DNA of 64,000 bases from Trebouxia sp. TZW2008 (GCA_002118135.1 BDIU01000070.1:124001-188000), one strand, 5' to 3'. Numbered from the stretch's first letter, positions 12,522-24,593 are shown. Translations and numbers: made by a program. Notes: generated by a model from the sequence alone, not told the origin.

Positions 12522-15500
12522 CTGCTGCCAGTGCTGCCGCTACAAGAACCGCACATGTGCATCTGAGGTAAGTCCACTCCCTAGGCATTGCCCGACTGCA
12601 ATATCTCAAGATCCTGCTGCTTTCTTGCTGCTTGGGGCAGGTGCTTCATGCATCTCTACTGCTGCTGCTGCTGCTAAAGTCACAGCGGGCAGTCAAGGTC
12701 AGTATCAAATGCACTTCAAGCCACTGCATGCAATAACATGTGGACTCAAACCGTGTGACTATGGCAATACAATAATGATGCATCAATGTGGACTTGTGCT
12801 GCATGCGTAGCTTGTTAGGAATATATGCCCAGTATTCTAGAGGTGAGACACAGCAGTCAAGGAACAGGGCAGGATTGCTTTGCTGCTAGGACTGCCAGCA
12901 GTGCTGACACCAGCTACTGATTGAAAGCGCTCAGCTACTCACTAAGAGGCTGATCAAAACCCTTTGACGTTCCATCAACAGACGCTCCTCTGGCTAGATA
13001 TTGCTTGACATCAGCCAGCACATGCAGACAAAAAGCATCTCTGTTGAAGCGCTGTCGACTGCATATGTGTGACAATGATTTGAGCGAAGGCTGTGTGAAA
13101 CAATGGAATGCTGCAAACAGGATGATTGTATGGCTGCAGGGACCCTGGGGTGTGCTGTTGCCAGGGTGCTGCTGGGGTGGGGGGTGCGTCACATTGACTT
13201 TGTGGACAACTCCAATGTGAGTCCATGTCTACCGTCATCATGCATCAGTGGCCCCAGCAACAATAAGCAGTGTTGCATGGCTGCTGGGTTGACAACAGGC
13301 ATGTTGCACCCTGGCTGTCTGCAACAAGGTGCATCTGCTGCGGCTGTTGTGCACACGTCATTGACCTCAACAGAGCTTGCCGCACAACAAACTGAGGCAG
13401 CTTTTCTTTGATGCATCTGATGTGTCCAGGAACCTCACAGTAAGAGCAGTGTGATTCAGAATGCTTTCAATCAAGCACACAGGACAGCAGTGATGTTGAT
13501 GCCTTTCCTGATCATGTGTTCCAGAAACAAACATGTTTTGGTGGTAGCAACGCTGAAAGCTGTCACAAAAGCCCCTGTATAATTTGAAAATCTGCCTTGT
13601 TGGTTCTGCCAGACATAACTCTTGCATATTGTGCTGCCATTCTCATTGCTCAAGCCTGTCTTGCCAATCTAGCTTCTGCTGTTGGCCAGGTGGCGTTCTC
13701 AAACCCAGTGCGGCAGAGCTTGTTTGAATTTGAAGACTGCCTGCATGGCGGCAAGCCCAAAGCGCAGGCTGCAGCAGACAAGCTACGCCAAATTTACCCT
13801 GGAGCCGTCAGCCAGGGTTTCAGCCTGTCCATACCCATGCCAGGACACCCTGTTGCACCCTCACAACTTCCTCAGGTCAGTCAATGCTGTGACATCTTTT
13901 CTGTTGGCCCCTCATAACTTGCTCAGGTTGGTTGATGCTATGACATCTTTGCTGTTGCCCCCTCACAACTTCCTCAGTTTGATCAATCCTAAACGTCTTT
14001 CTTGTTGGCTCCTCACAGCTTGCCTGGCCACTGGTTGCTATGATGCACCCTTCAAACACATGCTGCAGGGCTGGGCTGGGCTGTGCTGTGCTGTGCTGTG
14101 CTGTGCTGTGCTGTGCTGTGCTGTGCTGTGCTGTGCTGTGCTGTGCTGTGCTGCGTTGCTTTGCTCGACTGATCCCCTTTCGGTCAGTCACCTGTCCCTG
14201 ATGCTGTGATCTCATGCTTTGATGAACACTATGACTAGGTTTCAGAAGCAGTGATTCAGGAAAGCTGAAGACAAGTTGGCCCCATCTTGAGAGGAAGTCC
14301 TGCGCTTTTGTGTAGTATTTGCCATCTGCTGCAACTCTGTCTTGAACCTCACTGAAATATCCACATTACCTGCCTGCGGTCGCACCCTTCACCATGATGA
14401 GCCTTTCTCACACCATTCATACTGTCTCCATCGGTGCTGCAGGTGCAAGCAGACACAGAGCGCTTGGCAAATTTTGTTGCTGATCATGATGTAGTCTTTG
14501 AGTTGAAGGACACAAGGGAATTGTATTGGCTGCCCACCCTGCCAGCAGCTGCTGCAGGCAAGCGTTCATGACATCATCTGTATCAGACCATTGATCTTCA
14601 TCATGGGGTTGCAGGTGCAAGCAGACACAGAGCACTTAACAGATCATGCTGCAGATCATTATTTGGTGCGTGAGCTGACGGACGCAACAGAGTCGCATTG
14701 GCTGCCTACGCTGATGCCTTTCCAAAACCTTTCATATCATATCATTCCATGGTAAACACTGTCTGGTTGCAGGTGCAAGCAGACACAGAGCGCTTAGCAG
14801 ATCTCATTGCAGACCATGATGTGGTGTTTGAGCTGATGGACACCAGGGAGTCACGTTGGCTGCCCACCCTATTAGCAGCCGCTGAAGGCAAAATGGTCAT
14901 CAACGCTGCCCTGGGCTTTGACTCCTTCTTAGTCATGAGGCATGGGGCACCTCCTCAAGGTACTAATGCAGCACTTCACATGATAATTGATTTCACACAG
15001 CATGCCTGTCTGGGATGTCTGGTCACCACTCAAAGAGGGATCTGTGGGCGATAGCATGCGTGGTTTGTTTCTGACAATTCTCTGGTGCAGCACAGGCAAG
15101 CAGCAAGCTGGGCTGAAAACACACCAGCTAGCGCATACTTTGCATCAGTGCTTAAAATGGCCGCAATGGGTTTCATGAAATTTGCGTTTACAATGTTGCA
15201 TCTCAGAATGCTGTTGACATGAAACAGTGCTGGCTGAAGTACAGATTGTTTCGCTTGTTTGTGCAGGCAAAGAGGGATCAGAGCCACAGCAGGGCAGGGG
15301 GAAGCGGCTGGGCTGCTACTTCTGCAATGATGTGGTGGCACCGCTAAACAGCACCGTGGACCGCACGCTGGAGCAGCAGTGCACTGTGGCCAGACCTGGC
15401 CTTGCCTCAATAGCAGGTACAACAATACATCGAAAGCCCGCTTGTACGATGCATGCATCCTACAGCAAGTAGCAGACTGTAGCCTGGAATGGCTCAAACA

Positions 15501-18500
15501 TTATAGCAGGTCCCTGCTGTATGCTTTAACTTCGACTTACAGGGTACTTTGCAGCACACAGCAGCTGCAGCAAACAGAGTTGCGATAGCACTGTGTTTGC
15601 ACTGATTCAACAGCTGTGTTGAAAATGCATGCATCAGCAGCCATGCAAGGGGAATGAGTGCAATTGTTACATCAAGAAACACTGAAACAAACCTTTCCTT
15701 TTATAGGTGGCGCAGCATTGGAGTAGCTTGCATGCTGCAGCATCTTGAGGGCATGCATGCGCCCGCAGCAGTACCAGGGAAGCAGTTTGACCATGAGAGC
15801 TTGCCCCTAGGACCAGTGCCCCACATGGCCAGAAGCCCAACAGTAGGCTAACAGACCCTTTGTGTTGCAGGTGGCGCGGCAGTGGAGTTGATGGCCAGCA
15901 GCTCCTGAGGGCATGAATGGGCCAGCAGCAGTGCCAGGGGAGCGTTTTGACCATGAGAGCTTGCCCCTGAGACCAGTGCCCCACATGGCCAGAAGCCCAA
16001 CAGTAGGCTGACAGGCCTTTTGTGTTGCAGGTGGCGCGGCAGTGGAGTTGATAGCCAGCAGCTCTTGAGGGCATGAATGAGCCAGCAGCAGTACCAGGGG
16101 AGCAGTATGACCAGGAGAGCTTGCCCCTAGGGCCAGTCCCCCACATGACCAGGGGTCAACTCAGTGGCTTCTTCCTGATGTCTGCATGGCGGTAGCATCT
16201 GCCTGCTTCCCAGGCTGCTGATACAAGTTGTCTCTACTGTAGGTGGGGTGGCAGCGGAGCTGATAGCCTGCACACAGCAGCATCCTGGGGCAAGGGGAAA
16301 GCATTTTCTAGTGAGCAAACAGAAGGTGGCATGGCAGTAGAATTGAGGGCCTGCACATTGCAGCATTCTGGCGTGTCGTAAGAGGTTTCTGCAAGGCTAA
16401 CAGACCTTTCCTGTTGAAGGTGGCGTGGCAGTGGAGTTGATGGCCAGCACACTGCAGCATCCTGAGGGCATGCATGCACCAGCAGCAGTACCAGGGGAGC
16501 AGTTTGATCAGGATAGCTTGCCCCTAGGGCCAGTGCCCCACATGGTCAGGGGTCAACTCAGTGGCTTCTCACAGATGTGCCTCACTGGCCAAGCTTTCCA
16601 GCAGTGTACAGCGTGCTCGCCCACCGTAGTGGAGCAGTATAAGCAACACGGCTGGTCCTTCCTGCAACAGGCACTACATGTAAATGCCTTCTTGACCCAT
16701 ATGTGAGCTGTATGACTAGGAGTGTCTATTAAACAGGCCTGTGCAGCAATCTACAGCTTGCTCTCCGACCGTAGTGGAGCATCACGAACAGCATGGCTGG
16801 TCTTTCCTATCACAGGCCTTACAGGTGACTGCCTCTTTCTGTTACAAAACTGAAAACCACTTTCTTGACAAATGTATGCCAAATGTTCACATCATCCTCA
16901 CATATTGCTCTCAGTCTGTCTAATGGGTTATCTGCACCCAGATGTCCTTCACTGGACAAGCAGTGCACAGCCTGCTGACCCACTTCGATGCAGCAGTGAA
17001 AGCCATGCAAGGGGTTATTTTTGTTACGCATGTACAAAACAGTTACTTTGAGCCCTGTCATGGGACAGGTAACCTGTGTTGCTTGTACTACTGCACCACA
17101 GTGAGCGAGCAGGCCATGCACTGCTGAAAAGCTTGAACAGTAAGGCACATCAAACGGTCCTTCCATCTACGAGCAGGACAAGACAGGCACCTGTGACGCC
17201 TGCCCATAAGTGGTAGGACCATTGGATATGCCTCACTTGACAAGCGTTTCAGCAGTTTACGGCCTGCGTGCCCACCGTGGTGCAGCAATACAAACAGCAT
17301 GGCTGATTTTTTGAATCACATGCCTTACAGGTGAATCATAGCTCCTGCTCCAATGCATGGCATGCTCCCCCACCAAAGTGGGTGGTTCACATGTGTTGTG
17401 TGCCTAGATGTGCTTCACTGAACAAGCCTTCACGGCCTGCTCGCCCACCGTGGTGCAGCAGTTTAAGTCAACATGGCTGGGCTTGCCTGTCACAGGCCTG
17501 ACAGGTAACTTTTGCCTCCTGCTTGAATGCATGGCTTGCTCACCCACCAGCAGTTCACGGCCTGCTCGCCCACCGTGGTGCAGCAGTAAAATCAACATGG
17601 CTAGGCTTGCCTGTCGCAGGCCGTACAGGTGATACAGGTGATACAGGTGATGTTGCTTCCTGCTGGAGTGCAAGGCTTGCTCATCTCTTGTTGTACAGCC
17701 GTACAAGCAGCATGGACGGTCTTTACTCACACAGGCCTTGCAGATGATTGTCCTGCTTTGAGATTTGTATTACACACTGGTAGTATCTAGCAATCAATTG
17801 CACTGTGTCAATACTGCACCATAACATCAGGGTGATTCCAGAAACTGATAGATGTTGACTGTATCCTGCACAACGCCCAAAGAAAATGCAAGCTCTGCAG
17901 TCCAAATAGCACATCTGCATCAAAAGAATGCGACAGCGTCAAACAGCAGGACTGGTCATGCCTATAAGGCAAAGCTGCTGACAGCCTTCCATTAGCTCAG
18001 CAACTTGTTCTTGGTAACTCTTATAGTGCAGTATCAAGCTGTAACTGCCCAGGACTGCAGATGGCCTGCTGTTGCAACAATGCTGTTCACAGCAGCTGTT
18101 TGCAAACACTCAAAAATCAGCAGCAGCTGTATGCGCGTTGACAGCGCTAGCATAGCATTGATGAAAGGTGTAAGCAAGGCGCCGCACGTGGTTTCCTGCA
18201 AAGTGCAATAGGGCCCTTTACATTTCATGTTTCGGTGCATTCGAGAGTTGAAGGTCACTTGGGCATAAGAATATCTGTGACACCACTCACACCTGAGCTG
18301 ATGCACATGCTGCAGGAAATTGCACAGAATATAAATTTTCCATTTACAATGTATAGGCAATACTGTGGGGTGCCTACATGACACCCCAGGCTGTAGTTGA
18401 CTGAGGCATGTCTACACCCTTGCCCACGCCTGTCGCACACCATGGTACAGTTGTCGCTGTCGCTGCTGCACCTGTTTTACACTGTTTGAAATGCATCTGC

Positions 18501-18664
18501 AGGATCCCAAGATGCTTGAAGACTTGACTGGGCTCGCAAAGCTGCATGCTGAGACAGAAGCCAGGAGCAAACTTGCAGATGAGAAAGCTGGCGACGTCGC
18601 ACAGACGCCTGACGAGGCAGACTCTGCGTCTATACCTGACATAGACGATTGGACAGAGCTGTAG
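8612..18664 (+). CDS. ATG7: ATG7, E1-like autophagy activating enzyme
   Basis: Cytosolic E1-like enzyme that activates ATG8 and ATG12 for autophagosome formation. Fifteen exons join in phase to 702 residues, the usual family length: 8612-8641, 8715-8802, 8871-8965, 9074-9160, 9452-9570, 9842-9932, 10622-10777, 11480-11693, 12264-12470, 13140-13216, 13690-13875, 14773-14959, 15267-15416, 16420-16679, 18503-18664. The start [10 protein letters not shown] continues into [20 protein letters not shown], as in plant ATG7. The N-terminal domain has [15 protein letters not shown] and [19 protein letters not shown]. The E1 domain has [10 protein letters not shown], the ATP-binding [52 protein letters not shown] and [16 protein letters not shown]. 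The catalytic cysteine is Cys551 (codon 15380-15382) in [30 protein letters not shown] and an acidic C-terminus (DIDDWTEL) complete it. All key residues are present. The introns carry many decayed copies of its own exons. Tail-to-tail with the RING gene. Confidence 0.96.
10218..10621 (+). repeat. 79-bp tandem repeat echoing ATG7 exon 7 start
   Basis: Imperfect units begin near 10218, 10297, 10376, 10455 and 10539 and run into exon 7 at 10618. Spacing is 79 bp except one 84-bp unit. Each unit begins with a match to the exon's acceptor and first about 24 coding bases (GTAGGTGGCAACAGCGTGTG). The array therefore arose by tandem duplication across the intron 6/exon 7 boundary. Confidence 0.85.
11020..11450 (+). 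repeat. Three echo copies of ATG7 exon 8
   Basis: Copies start near 11020 (short, [12 protein letters not shown]), 11128 ([16 protein letters not shown]) and 11325 ([20 protein letters not shown]) before the true exon 8 at 11480-11693. Each keeps the reading frame for 15 to 30 residues and then diverges. Only the last copy continues into the conserved [19 protein letters not shown] segment. Confidence 0.85.
12131..12200 (+). repeat. Echo copy of ATG7 exon 9 start
   Basis: A copy of the exon 9 acceptor and first about 15 codons ([13 protein letters not shown]) lies about 120 bp before the true exon 9 ([13 protein letters not shown]). It diverges afterwards. Confidence 0.8.
12480..12690 (+). 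repeat. GCT repeat and echo of ATG7 exon 9 end
   Basis: A (GCT)n tract follows the exon 9 donor at about 12488-12535. A second, decayed copy of the exon 9 end (about 12596-12650) is followed by another short (GCT)n tract at about 12658-12675. The exon end, its donor and the trinucleotide tract were duplicated together. Confidence 0.7.
13850..14025 (+). repeat. About 50-bp repeat echoing ATG7 exon 11 end
   Basis: The last bases of exon 11 with its donor (CCTCACAACTTCCTCAGGTC) recur at about 13906, 13964 and 14012 with the following intron sequence. Later copies have lost the donor GT. Confidence 0.75.
14081..14150 (+). repeat. (CTGTG)14 pentanucleotide satellite
   Basis: Fourteen perfect CTGTG units lie in intron 11 of ATG7, flanked by variant units. 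The array keeps long frames open on both strands, which are artefacts. Confidence 0.95.
14442..14722 (+). repeat. Two echo copies of ATG7 exon 12
   Basis: Copies begin near 14443 and 14611, each preceded by a pyrimidine tract and CAG as at the true exon 12 (14773). The first reads [20 protein letters not shown] and stays open for about 43 codons to a stop. The second is more decayed ([16 protein letters not shown]). Neither contains the essential [16 protein letters not shown] part. Confidence 0.88.
15706..16390 (+). repeat. Five echo copies of ATG7 exon 14 (5' part)
   Basis: Copies begin at about 15707, 15871, 16031, 16242 and 16326, before the true exon 14 at 16420. The first three span about 130 to 150 bp each. 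In the first three the frame is stopped early (TAG or TGA within 6 to 15 codons). The fourth reads [16 protein letters not shown] before stopping. Confidence 0.88.
16730..17755 (+). repeat. About seven echo copies of ATG7 exon 14 (3' part)
   Basis: After the true exon 14 donor at 16680 the 3' half of the exon ([17 protein letters not shown]) recurs in varying decay near 16735, 16940, 17095, 17230, 17408, 17545 and 17680. Most end in an ACAG-GT-like donor. A short GTGATACAG triplet repeat sits at about 17627-17653. Confidence 0.82.
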
Positions 18665-19435
18665 CATATTCCATTGACAACATCCTCAGCTTGGTCTTTT
18701 CAGAAATCCTGATGTGTGCACAATCTTTGACAATAGCAGAAAGTCATGAGTTGATTGCCTTGTTGCCAGGTCTGTTTGCAAGCGTGTTGTTGATGATGGT
18801 TGTCCTGTTGCTGCTGTGATCACTACCTCTGTGGTTCACTCTTACAGATTGTGCAGAAAACCATGACAACATTACTATCAACAAACAGCTTTGTTATGAC
18901 TGCTCATACAACAGGTGGGAGCAAACGTGTGTCACTCATTCCTGGTTGGCTGCAAGCTTGCATGCATTGATCAAGCATCTTCACCCGATGTAGGTGCCAG
19001 AGCCTTGAGCAATGTCTGCGTCAGCCTGACTTTATTTTTGATCAGCTAAGCCTGAATAACATGGAAGTTCAACGTCGAACAGCATGATGTGTTCACTGAG
19101 ACGCGTTTGGGTCATAACAGTGTTCTCGGCATGCAATCTAAGATTCGATTGCTTTGCTCAGTAAATTGAATGACTCTAAAGCCGTTTCCTTACAACGGAA
19201 TTCTGATTGAAGCTGTCAGAAACTGACACGTGATTGCAACATTCAGAAATTTGGTAAAAACAGCAAGACGAGGCACAATGCCAGACGTGTATAGATGCAC
19301 ACAGCCCAGCACTCAGACATGCAACAAAACAGCAGTAGAAGTGCAATGTTTGTTGATCACGCCAAAAGCTGACTACATTGTCTACAAGTGATTTGCAACT
19401 ATGCTGCAGCTGTCTGCTTTGTGCCTTGACTGTCT
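18665..19435. other. Convergent intergenic region ATG7/RING
   Basis: Holds the 3' ends of two convergent genes. No coding exon, RNA gene or clear repeat is visible. Confidence 0.5.
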
Positions 19436-22284
19436 CTACTGTGAGCCCTGTTCTCTCCTCTGTTGCATGCGGTTTCTGAAGCGCGGTGGGTTTGCTGATG
19501 CACTGGCAACCCGGCGAGCCCGTCTGGCACGTGAACCCCAACTGGGTGCTTGTGGCTCAGCACCCATGGTGAAGGGCAGACTGTTAGGGGAGGGCAAGCC
19601 CTGTGCAAAGCTGCCATTGATTGGGGCTGAAGCGCTGAAGTTACTGAGGGTGGTAGCAGCTGCATGGTCTGCTGCTGCTATAGGCGCAGGCTGGTGAAAA
19701 GGCACGCTGCTGCTGTAGCCTGAGAAATGAAGAGCGTATGCTGAACTGGCTGGGAATGCAGCCCCAGCCCCAGCCCTCATGCCTGCAATCTGTTCAGTAA
19801 TTTGCCCTGCAAACACAGCACGCCAATCAGGCAACAAGCTTCCTCTGCTGCACAGGCTGCACACCGTGTGCAGAAAAACCGCGCAGAACCACCCAAATGG
19901 GTCATGCTATCTGTGCAATGCGGTCTCTTGGTGTTGCAACTAATCACAGGAGAATGAGCGAACTCTCTTGCACACATGCCTGCGTGCAGCAATGCAGTGC
20001 AACATGAAATTGATGATGTGACACTGTGTAAGGCACAAGGACAGCATGTCATTTCATTCACCTTGATTTTCAGCCAGAACTGCAAGGCGCTCAGAGGCTT
20101 CAGCCAGCCTGTCTGCTGAGTGCAGCAGCCCTGAAAAGTCCATATAGTTGCCTGCACGGGGTAGGGCAGTTGCATGGGGCAGGCCATTTGCATGGGGTAG
20201 TGCACTGGCCCCAGCATACCCTAAGGGCCTGGACAAGGCTCCCACAACCCCTGGCAGGTACGGGGCATGCAGAGCATGTGTCACTGGGTACACGCTGTTG
20301 GACTGACTGTTGATTGTTTGCCTGGCTGAATGAGGTATCTGAGCTGGTGTTGGTGAGGCAGACAGCATGTGAGTGTCATGCTGATGCTGTGCTGCTGCTA
20401 GCTCTTGAAATGGGTATGGTGAGTCTGGACGTTGGTATCTTGGACGGGTCCTTTGGCTGTCATGGGTTGGGGACTGTGGAGGTGAATGATGTGGCCACTG
20501 GGCTGCAGCTCGCACAGCCTCCATTTGTGGAACGGTGAAGGGGACGGGACGGTAGGGGTAAGGGGGGTTGTCATCTTGAATGCCATCGTCAGACTCTTCG
20601 TCTTCGCTGGAAGAGAAGTCTGAAGGTGAAAGGCTATCATCTGCAGAGCCAAGGGAACACATTGATTTACGCCTTGTAACATGTTTCTGCTCTGAAGTTT
20701 GTATTACACACATGATGCGGGCGTCATTTCAAGCAAGTTGCATGATTGAGATTGTAGTGCTGACAGCGTGCAACAGCAGAACAGCACAGCTGCGCACTTG
20801 GTGCATGACGAGTTATGACAGTTGTATAGTTGCTCAAAACACAACCTTGACAATCAATGCAATAACAAGATGCAGGAGGCAAAGCGCAGCAAGGCATTGC
20901 GCATTGGCAACACTCAAGCACAATGTCAAACAGGGTACATGACTGAATGCCCTTCTGGTAAGATTTCACATGCTGAGGCACACTTCAAAAGCAGAAGCAG
21001 TAACAAGTTGCTACAATCCTATCCATATGCATTGACTCCAGCAAGGCTCAATGTTTGCAGACATTCTCTTGCCCAGGTCATGAAAGTAGAAGCGACTTAC
21101 CAGGGCCTGTCTGTTCCTGCACAAAAGACTCTGGTGTCTGCGTATCCCACGACCTGAAACGTTGACGCAGCTGAGCCTCAAAGTTGTCATCAGAGCTGCT
21201 GGCATGTGCACTGGCATGTGCAGCTGTTGGGGTAGCTCTAGGTAGTGCATCAGCTTGCAACAGCTGCTCTGCATCTAGAGCCGCCTGCCTAGCCATGCTG
21301 GGCCACCTTACTGTACCCTCACCTGGGGCCACCTGTGCTTGCATCTGCTGTAAGAAGTGTGACTGGACGGACGCCATGTAAGCATTGTCAGGAAGAAAAG
21401 GGCTGGCAATGCGGGATACATCCTCATGCCAAAGACTGTAGTTGGCTGCCTCGGGGGGGCTGTGTGTGTGGGCATGTAGATTGCCTGCAGCAGCGTCACA
21501 AAAGCATGCAGGACAGGCTGAAAATTGTACACAGCATTTTCTTGGTGCAGTGACACTGGATACATTGACATTCTCGACATAACAAGGAAAGTGAAGACTA
21601 CGCACTGCATTTTGCATTTTGTGTGTGTTTTGAACTGCAATGGTACCTCTGAATAGTGACTACTTTGTAACACACACATTGTTTGATCAAGAAACCACCG
21701 TAGCTTACTCAAACTGAGGTTGCGTAGGTTCTATACCTGCTGCAGGAGGCTGTGCAGCCTCAACTTGTTTGTCCTTCTCTTGTATCTCCCTGCCATGCAC
21801 AATATTCAATGTTCAGTCTTGAAGCTGGCAATGAAGGACATGATTGCATGCCAAGAAGAAAGACACTGCAATCGGCTGAGAACTACCTTCTGTGCTTCAT
21901 TTTCTCAGGGAAGCTGGCTTCGATCAGATCAGCTAGCCGTCTGCTCACACCTGAACAGGCCAAAGATTGCTGAGAACCAAAGCAATGGAACAAGTGCAGC
22001 AAGATATTGGGTGAGCACAAACAAGGCTAACCTGGTATGGTCATGGACAGTGGCAAACGGCAGAGAGGACAGCTTGGATACGTTCTCGACCGGGACAGCC
22101 ATTGAGAGTAGCAATCTTTGCAGAACTCGTGCCCACATGCACCGACTACAGGCTCAAGTAGCAGCTCCAGGCAGATGGGACAGTTGTAATCGTCGCTCGA
22201 GGGCGTGAGACCGCCATTTTCCAACGCCTGGCGTGCTTTGGGGCTGGAACTGGTGAGGTCTACCACCTCGTGGTCGAGAGGCAT
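19436..22284 (-). CDS. RING-finger (C3HC4) E3 ubiquitin ligase
   Basis: Likely E3 ubiquitin ligase. Six exons join in phase to 567 residues: 22284-22032, 21950-21887, 21789-21737, 21484-21101, 20640-20062, 19806-19436. The start is the ATG at 22284. The RING lies at about residues 34 to 75: CPICLELLLEPVVGACGHEF, then CKDC and CPLCR, a full C3HC4 set of eight metal ligands. A short helical segment follows (VSRRLADLIEASFPEKM), typical of RING proteins whose next part begins with a dimer-type helix. The remainder is disordered, with an acidic patch (SSSEDEESDDG), Pro/Ala/His-rich stretches and a repeated LPHANGLPHATALPRAG. The C-terminus is basic (RARRARRVASASANPPRFRN). Substrate and partner are unknown. 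Confidence 0.88.
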
Positions 22285-23104
22285 GCTGACGTTCAGCAGG
22301 CTACGCCAGGCTGGCTAATCTGTGCTGTTAGTACAGTGCCAGAGCCTCCGTGCAGCCGCGAACTTTGCAGCAGCAGCTCATCAGGGGCACAATAGGCCCA
22401 TGACTCTACTGCCGTGCAGCCGAGACAGGACCTATCGGCGATCTGCTTATGCAAGATGTCAGCATCGCAGAGGACAGTGACCCATGACAGAAGTGAACGT
22501 GCATGAGTCATGAGTGACAATGCTCATGAGTGACCTGTCAACTTGATGCAATGGATTGCAGAAGATTCTTGCCGTTGACCTTTGTAGAAGGGAATGTCTA
22601 GCCAGTTGCTACAGCTCAGGCTCGTCTGCAGCTCTGTTCAATTCGCATCAACAGGCTTGAATGACAATTTTCATCCGGATGCACTATTCTGCATTACCTA
22701 GCAGACCTGGACAAAGTCATGAAGACAGCCTCGCTGTTGAATTTTGTTCCCTGCTACAGTTCACTGTTCAAGAATTGGACACAACAACAGCTTTGCTCAA
22801 GAGCGCTCTTGCGCTGACCTGGTTTCGTTGCCCATGTAAGGCTTACATTGTAAGCTGCCAGCATTGATGCAACATCTCACTGCAAAGCATGGGGCCAAAG
22901 AAGCAGGGCAGGCTTGAAAGGCATGACTTGAGGTGTTTGAGGCACGTCAAGATGTCGCCTGGCTGTTTTACTAGATAGTCTGGCTTTAACGACACACAGA
23001 TACGGTCTAGCAGTGCAGCTACTTTCTAATCAGCTGTGACTGCTGACACACAGATTCAGCAGGAAGATGTCCAAGATTCATAAGCGTCTGCATATGCGCC
23101 TGAT
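22285..23104. other. Intergenic region RING/DCN1
   Basis: Contains the promoter of the RING gene and the 3' end of the DCN1-like gene. I see no exon or repeat that I can support. Confidence 0.5.
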
Positions 23105-23943
23105 CTATGCACCTGGCCCTCTCATATGGTCCACAAAGTCATCAATCAAGTATGGCCAGGCAGAATTGCTGCTTGCATCAAACTTTTCCAGGTCAGCCTC
23201 GGTCCTCACTAGTTTTTTGAAGTCCAGCAGCTGAGACCAGGTGTCTTTGGAAATAGCAAGCTTGTGGTTTGTTTCCAAGAAGCTGCACCATCTTTTCGCC
23301 AGAGGCCACCCCTGCTCACCAAACAGTAGCTGCCACATAGCCACGGCCGTGTCCAGCTGTAGGCATTTCTGACCCTTCTCACAAGCAAAGCCATAAGCAT
23401 ATTTGTACACTTCGCAGAATGTAGAATCATTCTTCAGTTCTGCTCTGAGCTGTGGCAGCTTGCGTCTGACATCATCTATTGAACTGCAACCAAGGTCTTC
23501 CATACCGTCTACAAACTCCTCTTTGCTGAACTCACACATTGTGGCAGCTGAGAAGTGCCAGCTGATCACCAGCATCACAATGTCAGAGGGGTCCACCTTC
23601 AGGTCTTGACAAAACCGACCAACACCTGCAGGATGCATCGAAGTTGAATGTGGCAGGGCTGCCAAAAACCAGGCAGAGGCAGACAGCAGCAGGGACTGAT
23701 ACCTTCTGCCATTATAGCATCTGCTTGCTGATCCTTGTACCGTCCATACAGGCTGACGACTGTGGAGTTGTCTTTTGGCGGTGCTCCAGTGAGTCCAGCG
23801 TTGAAGAAGTGATTGATCGCAACTTCGACGTTCCACTGGGTAGCCTGTAAGCACTCTAAGGCCTGATCTTTCGAGGCGCCTGTGATCCCCTGAAACTGCT
23901 GCATATGCTGTTTTTGCGCAGCATTGATCTTTTGCTTCCCCAT
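23105..23943 (-). CDS. DCN1: DCN1-like cullin neddylation factor
   Basis: Promotes NEDD8/RUB1 transfer to cullins by bringing Ubc12 to the cullin-RBX complex. Two exons (23943-23703 and 23625-23105) give 253 residues, the usual family length. The start is the ATG of MGKQKINAAQKQHMQQF. Residues 1 to about 50 are the UBA-like domain (TGASKDQALECLQATQWNVE, then VAINHFF). The rest is the potentiating-neddylation (PONY) domain, with VDPSDIVMLVISWHF, CEFSKEEFVDGMEDLGC and, near the end, WCSFLETNHKLAISKDTWSQ, LLDF and NSAWPYLIDDFVDHM. All expected elements are present and no oddity is seen. Confidence 0.95.
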
Positions 23944-24593
23944 GCTGAAGTCTTTCACGAACGTCGGCCCTGCCTATGATCGCAAACGCATGGTCACATG
24001 TTTACGGTGTGGACCTCGCAATCTTTCGCTTGCTCAAGCTTGAGTAGACTGTACGGTAGATTGTCTGCCGGTTGAAGCAGCCCGCGCACGTCAGTTAGCT
24101 TGTGACTTGCGTAACAAGTACACAGCCAAACAAGTGCTGCGTTGTGCGCCGATTCATCTTCCATAAGTTCCCTTGCAGCTGCATCTGGAAATGGTGAAGC
24201 TCCTTTTCAGGAGATGCAGCTAAAGTGTATGCTGGGTCATGCGAAGACGGTGTCGCGCCCTCATGCTGCCTGTTGGAAGAAACGTGTACGGCACTTGCAT
24301 GCTCAGTGATGCAATGCCGAGCCTATAGGAAAAGTGTCACCTCAACACATTCACATGCCAGTGAGTGTATAGTGACACCAGCATTTGTTCATTGCGTATC
24401 CACACAATGCTTCTGACAACGGTCAATTAATGAAATGCAGATGCCAAGATTTCACACATCGTCCGAATCACTACTGTAACACTGAATAAAGCGCCAGCAG
24501 TCACAGGCCTTGTTTCAAGACTGCCTCCAGCTTGAAAACGCAATTGAATATTGCTACTGTACACTGAGATTGTCATATTGACTCATCTTGTCG
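23944..24593. other. Intergenic region DCN1/PHT4
   Basis: Upstream region of the DCN1-like gene and downstream region of the transporter gene. No exon or repeat is supported. Confidence 0.5.

Noticed and set aside
13682..14215. Open frames over the CTGTG array on both strands
   Set aside because: A period-5 repeat without stops keeps frames open. The residues are low-complexity and the region is intron 11 of ATG7.
14442..14722. First two exon 12 copies as functional ATG7 exons
   Set aside because: They lack the conserved second half, and joining them would break or truncate the protein. Treated as echoes.
10218..17755. CRISPR-like regular repeats
   Set aside because: The repeats are imperfect, lack unique spacers of constant length, derive from exon boundaries, and the DNA is eukaryotic.
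22293..22520. Minus-strand frame upstream of the RING gene
   Set aside because: No homology. It does not join the RING start at 22284, which has its own good ATG and family-typical N-terminus.
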